Below are positions 56,174 through 64,000 of a stretch of DNA of 64,000 nt, piece by piece (positions within the stretch are counted from its first letter, which is position 1; every line of letters begins with the position of its first letter). Origin of the DNA: Adiantum capillus-veneris (Eukaryota > Streptophyta > Polypodiopsida > Polypodiales > Pteridaceae); contig CM043964.1 of the NCBI GenBank assembly GCA_014529385.2, positions 7,225,997 through 7,289,996 of the forward strand, written 5' to 3'. The notes beneath the pieces were generated by a model. It was not told the DNA's origin, made no database searches, and worked only from the letters and a program-made list of their open reading frames with translations. The translations under genes were made by a program, and so were the position numbers.

Positions 56174-57976
56174 GTGCATAATAGAAATAGGTCAACATTT
56201 TTTTTAAATTTGTTGCTTAAACCGTGCTCATATGGATGCGAAGTTGAAAGGTTTGCATGTTTACAGGTAGAACTATTCCTTCAATTTCAAAGAGCCCATC
56301 CAGATGTGAAGATTGGGCAACGAACTTTCGAGAAACGGAAGCCATACTTTGTCCGCAAACTTAAGGATAGGTACATGTGCTGCTCCATAACACATGTCCA
56401 GATGTCTCTTTTGAGAGATGCCTTAAACCAGATAAGGCAAGGTTCTCTTGGATTGCATTGGGTCAGCTGTACTTGCCAATGTAAAATTTTTGGGGCCACT
56501 GAGACAAGTGCAATGCATGTGCTCAAACCTACAGCAGTATGACAGTACTATGGGATTCTGTTGTGTGTTCGAAGTCTGAAAGTGCCAGCTATCACAATAA
56601 AAAATGTGTAATGGGAGAATGCTCTATTTGTGGACCAAAAAAAATGCCTGCATGCCCAAGGGAAGAATCACAGACAAGATGCATCGTGACAGTCAAGCTA
56701 TTCGAGGATGTCAAAGTTGGACAAACAGATTCGGAGAAAAAGAAGAAGAGGAAAGTCCTTTCATTCAATAAGATGAATAGCAAAGAGCTTCTGGTTTTGT
56801 TTAGGGATCACTTGAAGAAGTATATCCAACATAACTCTGTGTATAGATGGCAGGCTGAGCAATTCAAAGAGTGTCTTCTAGTTTTTCCAGAAACGGTGGT
56901 ATTGTTTGTAGTGGACATTGCAGAGAACTACACATTCAAAGAGCAGAACGAGATTCAAACAATGCACTGGTACTCTGATTAGGTCAAAATATTTGTCCAC
57001 ATCACCTATATCCGCGTTGCAGGAGTGGTCCAAAAATATTATCACTTCTACATGTCAGATGACAAGACTCATGATACTCTTTTTGTTCAACATTGTTTCA
57101 TGCTACATCACCAATGGTTGCAACAACTTGGCATAGCAGTCCAAGAACATTGGGTGTGGTCAGATGGCGCGGCCTCTCAATTTAAAGCCAGGAGGTCTTT
57201 TTACATTGTTGCTAGGTATGGCACTCTAACAGGGGCTCTTATGACATGGAATTTTTCAGGATCAGGTCATGGAAAAGGCGAGCATGATGGAGCAGGGGCT
57301 GTCATCAAACGTCATCTCAGTCATGAGCAGTTGAAGCCAAATGGAGTACAACTTCAGTGTGCATAGAAGTTGTAGCATTCTTAAGGGAGACCATGTCTAT
57401 AGGCGTAGAGGCTTCTTATCCATCAAAGACCAGGCTAGTATCACGGGTGTTTTGGGAGATCAAGTAGATGAGGTCAATCGAAGTCAGGCATGGCATTGTA
57501 AGGCTGTCCCTAATGCGTGGGGCATTCATTGCGTATCTAGTTATTCGTTCAGAAATGGGAGAGCTATGAGAAGTAGGACACTACCATGCTTTTGTAGTGC
57601 ATGTATGCACGGTCTCTAGAGGAGATGCTCCAATTCTACGCATGTGGAGTTTTAGGAGTACATTTTGATCGAGTCCACGGATGACTTTGAGGTGGAGGAA
57701 GAAACAGACAATCCAACCTATGAAGGACATTATGATGCCCTAACAGATGTCCTACATGTAGATGATAACTTTGTTGTTGCTGACAATGAAGAGCTTGTGA
57801 ACTTCTACTTGTTGAAGTGCACAGGAGAGAAGTCATGCATCGAGTCTCCAATTACCGATTCTTGGGGTAATTATTGCATGCAAGGATCTTATGTGGTCAA
57901 GGGAATTTGGTATGAGCGGCGATCTAGAAATCCACATGAATACAAGCTCTTGCATATGAGGTACATCTGTTTCTGA
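56174..57976 (+). pseudogene. SDG-type transposase-like protein, C-terminal half, broken
   Basis: Pieces in order: VELFLQFQRAHPDVKIGQRT and KLKDRYMCCSITHVQMSLL (56240-56420); CVMGECSICGPKKMPACP (56605-56660, a Cys-rich group); FVVDIAENYTFKEQNEIQ (about 56905-56955); HWVWSDGAASQFKARRSF (57150-57200); and SGHGKGEHDGAGAVIKRHL (57262-57315). Stops include TAG at 56980, where relatives have Gln, and TAG at 57364, with frame changes after 57340. I recognise the 'DFAENY...SDGAASQYK...SHGKGxxDGxGGxxKR' pattern as one widespread in uncharacterised animal proteins. The three acidic sites fit an RNase H-fold (DDE-like) nuclease, which is an inference. The N-terminal part of this family is at 298-446 and 9305-9703. 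Confidence 0.6.
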
Positions 57977-58429
57977 AATACCCCAAAAATAAACTCTAGG
58001 TGCATTGTAAAAAAGAATGATGAGTAAACTTTGTACTAGAAAAGTGCTTCGAAGGACCCAAGGAACTGCTGTTACCTTCTAGATTGCAATGTCTCTCTTC
58101 CTTATTGGAGAGAACACTGATCGTAGAGCCCACTTTGACCTCTTTGGAGATCACTTCGGTGTTTAGATCACCCTTTTCATCATCTGATCAATAGATAGGA
58201 AGCTTAGGCAACATTTATCGACAAAACCATACAAATATTGTATGAATGTCCCCGAAGAGAGGGTTACCAAAACTGTCATCTAATTTGGTTGAAAGGACCT
58301 GCGTCTCACTTTTTTTCTTGGAGGTAGATTGTGCACAAGAATTAGGCAATTTAGGTTATGACAAGCTAACCATCAATGGATATAACCTTAAAGATTATGT
58401 CCCACCATGCTAGATGACATTGCATGAAA
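57977..58429. other. Unassigned 3' flank
   Basis: No gene or repeat recognised. Confidence 0.4.
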
Positions 58430-58985
58430 AAGGTAGCTATCTCCACACTAGTAGCTACCACGATACTAGCGGGTAACAACACTGTGCTGGGTGGCTCAAA
58501 CCATAGTATCTACAATTTAGTTAGTACAACATTGGTGCCTAAAGATTGAATGTAAGACACATGATCATGGCAATAAAGTGGTAGTCACCCCCTACCATAG
58601 CTACCACCTTCGGAGTAGTTAGCACATAAGCCACTAGCCACCTAGCCATCTACTATCCAGCCAGCAACCAAGTCAATACTTGTGACTAGGCAGGTTTGAC
58701 TTGGGTGGGGTGGACCACCACCTACCATAGGTACTACCACCTTTATAGAAGTTACCACATAGTCACTAGCTACCTAGCCACATACTACCCAACCAGGTAG
58801 CAAGTCAGCATTTGTGACTAGGTAGTGTTGAAGGGTGGCTACCTGTGACTAGATAGTGCTGACTAGGTAGCCACCACTCAAAAATAGCTAGTCACTAGCT
58901 AGCTCTGAGTAGCTAGTGGTAGCTAGTCAGCAGCTAGCCAGTTGCCACCTTGCCAGCAACCACCTTTCCAGCTAAGACCTACCTA
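58430..58985 (+). repeat. Degenerate TAGCTACCAC / CTAGTCAC repeat field
   Basis: Many imperfect copies of phrases such as 'tagctaccacc', 'ccactagc', 'gtgactaggtag' and 'ctagctag' occur in both orientations for about 550 bp. It ends just before RT coding sequence of RLG-C, so it marks the truncation border of that element. Confidence 0.65.
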
Positions 58986-58989
58986 GCTT

Positions 58990-61900
58990 CTAGCAGAAGG
59001 TTTTATTTATCCAGTGGAGAATTCAGAGTGGGTCTCTCCCGTTGTTGTCACTCCTAAGAAAAAAGGCAAGTGGAGGGTGTGTGGATTACCGTCCACTTAA
59101 TGAGGCAACAAAAAGAGATCACTTTCCCCTCCTATTTCAGGATGAGATACTAAATGAGGTAGCTGGTCATGAGAAGTACATTGTGTGTGATGGCTACTCG
59201 GGTTACTTTCAAATATGTATCGCATTGGAAGATCAATTGAAAACAACCTTCATCACTCCTTGGGGTTGTTATGCTTTTAGAGTCATGCCATTTGGCCTGA
59301 CAAATTCTCCTACAACTTTCCAATGCTTCATGAACATGGTGTTTCAAACATTCTTTGGAAAGTCCATTAGGGTTTTTATTGATGATTTTTGCATTTATAG
59401 CTCAAAATCATTGCATCTACAAAGGGTAGAAGAAGGTTTAAAGAAGCTCTATGACATGGGAGGTCAACTCAACCCTGACAAGTGCCACATAGGTGAGGAT
59501 GAAGTGATCTTGCTTGGTCACAAGGTTTCCTATAAAGGAATTGAGGTGGATCCTTCAAAGGCAAAGGCTCTTATTGAGCTCCCATCACCCAAGAATCTCA
59601 AAGAGGTCATCTCATTCATTCAAAAGGTGAAGTATATGTCACGCTTTATTCACTTAGCTTCGGAGTTTCTTCATCCTTTGCAAAATTTGACACAACAAGT
59701 AGAATTTGCATGGTCTGATGAGCTTGAAGAGTACTTTGTCATCCTGTCAGAACTACCAACACTCATGCCTCCTTTTTGGGAGTACACATTCTTTGTTAGC
59801 TCTAGTGTTGGGAAAGAAACAATTGGAGCAATTTGCTACAACAAGATCCCCATAGTACCCGGATGCGACCCATCTACTTTGCTAGTAGGGTCATGAATGC
59901 TTTGGAGAGAGGCTACACGAAGGCAGAACTCATGATGCTTTCTCTTATGTTTGCGGTGAGAAAGTTTAGATCCTACTTGCTACCAAAACCTTTTGTAATT
60001 CTCACTGCAGAAAATTTGTCTCCTTGGGTGTCATCTCAAATGAATCTTAGCACTAGGATCTCAAAGTGGATTATGGAATTGCAAGAGTTCCAATACTCTT
60101 TCAAGGTAGAAGATAGTGTGCGTGCACAATTGGCAGGGATCCTTACTTATAGGGTACATGAGAAGGAGATTAAGGTGCCTGAAATAAAGACCCTACCATT
60201 GACACCACCGAAAAATATTTCTAATGCTTTTACCTTGTTCTTTGATGGAGCTTTTTGACAAGTCACAGCAAAAGCAGGGGGAGGGCTAGTGTTGCTCAAC
60301 CCAAGTGGGGAGGTGGTCATGAAAGAGAAGGTCAATCTACCAGGTTCAACTAGCAACAATGAAGCAGAATACGACACACTACTTCATGGTTTGAAGATGT
60401 GCATTGGCCAAGGGATACAACGTCTCATGGTAAAGAGAGATGCACTTCTCATTGTTAAACAGATTTTAGGCATTTGGGCATGCAAGAATGAAAGCTTACG
60501 GACAAAAGTTCATCCCATTCGTAGGATGTTTAATCAGTTTGAAGAAGTGCAACTATATCATATTCCTAGGAAACAAAATGAAGATGCCGATTTACTTGCA
60601 CAACAAGCAGTTACATGTGTTGAGAAAGAAGTGCAGGTCATCATGGTGGCAGCAACTGTCAAGCAACCGAGATACCAGGGATTGGAGTCATTGACTCCCA
60701 TTATTAGCTACATTTTGGAGGGTGAGTTTCCGCAAGACTTCACGAAGGCTCAGAAGAGGAGACTCATGAAAAAGGCAAGCGCGTATCTCTTCGTAGAAGG
60801 ATTCCTCTATCAAAGAGGGAAGGATCAAGTGTGCAGAAGAGTACCAACTATCAAGGAGATTCCAGCCATTCTAAAAGGTTTTCATGAAGAGGCATGTGGT
60901 GGTCATTTTGCCCAAGAGTTAACTGTGAAGAAGATTTTGATTGCAGGGTATATTTGGCCAAGTCTGCATCTGGATGTCCAACATTGGTGTAAAAGTTGTC
61001 ACAATTGTCAGGTAAATGGGAATAGAAGATTGGTGTATGGTCCAAGGCAAATCGTGCTTGCAAATGGACCCTTTGAAAAGTGGGGCATTGATGCTATGGG
61101 TCCTCTCCCTAGGACAAAAAATGGTAAACTCTACATTCTAGTGGCGGTAGACTATATGACTAGGTGGGTGGAAGCACAAAGTGTGGCAAAGGTAACTGAG
61201 AGGACAGTGAGAAAATTTGTCTACACTCACATTTGTTGTAGATTTGGCCACACCTTTGGAGATTGTTTCTGATAATGGTCCAGGGTTTAGAAAGGGCTTG
61301 CTCACAGAGGTCTGTGAAGAACTTCACATTCTACATCGTCATAGTACACCCTACTATCCCCAATCCAATGGTCTGGTAGAAAAAGCTAATGGTGTCATTG
61401 CAGGCATCATTAGAAAGATGGTGAGAAACAAGACAAAGTTGTGGGATGACTTCTTGGATGGTGCCTTGTGGGCGTATCGAACCACATATAGGGAAGCCAC
61501 GGAGTTTACACCATTTCACTTGGTCTATGGTCAAGAGGCTTTACAACCAATTGAGCTCAACATCCCAACAATATGACTTCATGGCAAAGTAGCACAAGAT
61601 GATCAAGAAGCATGGATGGATTGACTTCTTACCTTAGCTGAGCTTGAGTGGAAAAGAGAAGCAGCATACGAGTGCTACAAGAGGAAAGCTACACAGGCGA
61701 AGGAGAAGCTTGACAAGAAACTAAAGGACAAAGGCATCAATGAAGGAGATCTTGTGCTAAGGTATGACAATCGACTCGACAATCGTTTTGATGCCAAATT
61801 TGAAACTAGATGGCAAGGGCCATACATAGTTCAGAAGGCTTTCAATTCAAGTTACTATCAACTTATGGACTTGAATGGGAAAGAGCACTCCAGGAAGCTA

Positions 61901-62107
61901 AACGGGTATCGCTTGAAACCTTATTTGAGTCGCCTTCTACCAAAGGATCTACCAAAGATCTGTCAAAAGGCAGCTATCTCATGTAGGTATTGTTCCGTAA
62001 AGCATGAGTATAACTCAAACCAAAATTTTGAGGGGCCAAACAATGAAGACCTCGTCAAGGACTCTGAAGCGCTCTCTTTGGAAAAGATGCTCTATGATGG
62101 TACATGA
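58990..62107 (+). pseudogene. pol of RLG-C (RT, RNase H, second RNase H, integrase), 5' truncated
   Basis: Starts within RT (EGFIYPVENSEWVSPVVV). RT has FITPWGCYAFRVMPFGL and catalytic FIDDF near 59375. RNase H (RPIYFASRVM) comes after a frameshift near 59840. A second RNase H has LFFDGAF, a TGA at 60256, then NNEAEY. Integrase has H-x5-H and CKSCHNC, WGIDAMGPLP, then after a frameshift near 61240 SDNGPGF and NGLVEKANG. The C-terminal RWQGPYIV block is near 61810. With few lesions it is younger than RLG-A. Dual RNase H places it with the Tat-like group. Gag and protease are missing. Confidence 0.9.
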
Positions 62108-62117
62108 ATATACCATC

Positions 62118-62417
62118 ATCCTGGGGGAGAGCTAATGATAGCCATTTTTTGGCTCTCCGTAATTGCCATAGTGAGTTAACCCACCCTACCAAAATCATCC
62201 AAACACTGTGGCTATCCCTACCATTTCACTGTATATAGGTGTGTGTGAGTTAGGGGACTTTTCCCATATCTTCTTACAAACCCTCAGATAGCTAGTCACT
62301 GGGCTAGTTGAGCCAAAAAAATAAAAAATAATAAGTATATTATGGCCCATATGTGTGTAAATATTTCATTGTATATAGGGCCTAAATAAAATGATTCTTC
62401 ATAATTATTTTGGTATT
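62118..62417 (+). repeat. Polypurine tract and start of the RLG-C 3' LTR
   Basis: cctgggggagagctaa precedes the LTR start TGATAGCC at 62136. Similarity to the inverted solo LTR at 2520-5150 continues to 'ttggtattta' near 62417 and stops abruptly, which marks an insertion point. Confidence 0.8.
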
Positions 62418-62421
62418 TAAG

Positions 62422-62683
62422 CACACACTAATGCTTGCATTAGTGTGTGTATAATGCATGCACACCCTAATGCAAGCATTAGTGTGTGATTGTGCACAAA
62501 ATAGTGTGTGAAAACACATTAATTTGTGCATAATCACACACTAATGCAAGCATTAGTGTGTGTGTATAATGCTTGCACACCCTAATGCTTGCATTAGGGT
62601 GTGCTTGTAACGCATGCACGCACTAATGCAAGCATTAGTGTGTGTATAATGCATGCACACACTAATGCAAGCATTAGTGTGTG
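62422..62683. repeat. Six palindromic units, CACTAATGC-nn-GCATTAGTG
   Basis: Units lie near 62422, 62461, 62535, 62576, 62617 and 62655. Each has a stem of 9-13 bp and a central TT or AA. They are linked by 'tataatgcatgc' or 'gattgtgcac' spacers. Two units carry CCTAATGC in place of ACTAATGC on one or both arms. Every arm end contains CACTA/TAGTG, fitting terminal and subterminal repeats of a CACTA element. Confidence 0.85.
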
Positions 62684-62696
62684 ATTGTGCACAAAA

Positions 62697-62828
62697 TTGT
62701 GTGTGTGTGTGTGTGCGTGTGTGTACACTGTGTGTGTGCATGTGTGTGCATGTTAGTGCATGTGTGTGTATGCATTGTGTGTGTGTGCATGTGTGTGTGT
62801 ATGTGTTTGTGTATGTGTGTGTGTGTAT
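62697..62828 (+). repeat. GT-rich simple repeat
   Basis: (TG)n broken by catg and tatg steps. Frames here (62553-62910, both strands) are artefacts. Confidence 0.9.
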
Positions 62829-63049
62829 AGAAGAACGAGAAGAAAGAGAGAGAGTTCGAGCACTTAGAGTCGTGACCTCTATCGCTTGGATATGGTGGGG
62901 ATGGAGATGAAGATAGTAATAGAGGTTGGAGATGGAGAGGGAGAAGGAGAGAGATCTTGGAGATGGAGAGGGAAACAGGCCCGCGTAGAAGAGGAGCTCG
63001 TTTTTTAATTTTTGGCATTCAATTTCGCGGGGGCACGCAGGTGCACCCT

Positions 63050-63058
63050 TTATATAAG
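63050..63058 (+). promoter_or_regulatory. TATA box of the CACTA element
   Basis: ttatataag lies 240 bp before the first recognised exon and just before the TTACCGC motifs, a plausible core promoter. Confidence 0.45.
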
Positions 63059-63291
63059 AAAATGTGATGAGGATTTTACTGCGTCTGTTACCGCGCCTTT
63101 TCCCGCTTGTATTACCGCCTGTATTACCGCAAAAATCTCTGATGAGACATTAAGGTTACGCCAACTGCATGACCTCTTGTACCCACCTCCCCTCTATCTC
63201 TAATGAGTGTCACTCATGTCAGTACCAACATTCTTGATTCTTCTTTTTCTTATTTAATTTTTTCTTATTTAGTGTGTGGTCGTGTGTGCAG

Positions 63292-63932
63292 GTCGATTGG
63301 GATGACGTGGGTCCGCCGGTTGGCGCAGAACGAACTCAATGGTTGAGCGAGCAATTACCATGTCCATGTACGCGATGTAAGCGTGCGATTGCAAGGCTTC
63401 GGCGTATATGCTTGGCTCACGTGGATGATTATGGACTATGGGACGATCCGAGAAAACGCGCTCGAATGGAAACTAGCGATTCGAGGGTTTTGGCATCCAT
63501 TAATGTCGCTCCCCATTGGAGTGTGATCAAGGGGGGAGGAGGGAGGAGAATGGAAGAGCGAGTGCGCCAAGAAGCAGTCATGGGAGGGGGGTCACACCCG
63601 CCGTCCGATGTGGGTGGGTGCACACGAGCGCATGCGCATCCTACATCCACCACATTTGGGGATCTCTCCACCACCCCGCCCCACATGGAGGTGGAGGAAG
63701 ATCATTTGCACAATATGGTTGAGGATCTTCTTGCATGTGAGGTGGCGAATGAGTGTGAGCCTAAGTGTGCATGTGAAGAAGCCGCCCAAAAAACCAAAGA
63801 TTCATTGCTAGAGGCAACACACACCGCTCTTTACGAGGGATGCTCCTACTCCATATTACGAGCGTCTCTTGAGATCTTGAATATTCAAGCAATGTTTGGA
63901 TGGAGCAATGTAGGGGTCGATGCACTATTGAG
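63292..63932 (+). CDS. CACTA transposase-associated exon
   Basis: Bounded by an acceptor (tgtgtgcag before 63292) and a donor (GAG then gtacgt at 63933), open throughout. It encodes VDWDDVGPPVGAERTQWL, then CPCTRCKRAIARLRR and HVDDYGLWDDP. This is the Cys/His-containing transposase-associated domain (CPC..C...H) at the N-terminus of plant CACTA proteins. A linker and an acidic, Cys-containing part follow. It ends FGWSNVGVDALLR, matching the 'GWSNKSFDxLLxLL' block that precedes the Transposase_21 domain. The following exon is outside the window. No stop or shift is seen, so this copy may be young. Confidence 0.75.
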
Positions 63933-64000
63933 GTACGTTTAAGTGTAATAAGTGTTAGTTGTGAGTTTTTTTCGTGGTTATATGCAATAACGAGTGGTAT

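Larger units (their letters stand above)
62418..64000 (+). mobile_element. CACTA (En/Spm-like) element, 5' part
   Basis: It starts where LTR similarity is lost, with a CACTAATGC-type end, six palindromic units, a GT-rich stretch, TTACCGC motifs (63070-63130), a TATA box and a transposase-associated exon. It runs off the window. The exact first base and TSD are uncertain because the other end is not visible. Confidence 0.65.

Noticed and set aside
62422-62683. CRISPR-like repeat array
   Set aside because: Units are palindromes with similar low-complexity spacers, in plant DNA at a CACTA end; spacers are not unique sequences of fixed length.

Overview
The window is repeat-dominated DNA from a land plant with a large genome. 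The evidence is Tat-like Ty3 elements with two RNase H domains, Ty1/copia LTRs with a plant-type U5, CACTA relics, GT-AG introns, long (CT)n tracts and stop codons that look like deaminated plant methylation sites. A fern or another non-seed plant is my best guess from overall character, but nothing here identifies the species. I see no intact host gene, no rRNA or tRNA gene and no CRISPR array. The only long undamaged reading frames belong to mobile elements.

Left block (1-35.6 kb). This is a nest of insertions that can be read from target-site duplications (TSDs). The substrate is a minus-strand gene or transposase fragment (about 35.9 kb, 9.7-9.3 kb, 446-298). A large non-coding LTR element, LARD (447-9304), interrupts it and itself carries two solo LTRs (2520-5150, TSD ACAC; 5228-5999, TSD CGGGG). 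A second interrupter is the decayed Tat-like element RLG-A (9708-35644, TSD GTTC). RLG-A contains a small copia relic in its protease (15119-17747, TSD ATGAG), the young gag-protease-only element RLG-B on the minus strand (21166-28602, TSD GCAT), and a LINE with both ORFs open (29060 to about 33590) inside a (CT)n tract of its 3' LTR.

Middle block (36.7-55.0 kb). Two inverted arms (36.7-40.0 and 51.1-55.0 kb) carry copia RNase H tails and CACTA-like 3' exons. They flank a mosaic core: minus-strand gag element RLG-D (gag, leader with repeated palindromes, PBS, LTR), plus-strand pol element RLG-E with an unusual 3' accessory region, and an integrase fragment facing a gag fragment.

Right block (55-64 kb). 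A second copy of the uncharacterised transposase-like family disrupted on the left lies at 56.2-58.0 kb. It carries the C-terminal half, with an SDGAASQFK motif and a GKG-DG motif. A 5'-truncated Tat-like element, RLG-C (59.0-62.4 kb), follows. Its LTR is interrupted at about 62418 by the start of a CACTA element with six palindromic subterminal repeats, a TATA box and a spliced transposase-associated exon.

The elements share recurring features: Tat-like 4-bp TSDs, a common PBS and leader ORF in RLG-A and RLG-B, and decay by TAG stops at ancestral glutamine codons.
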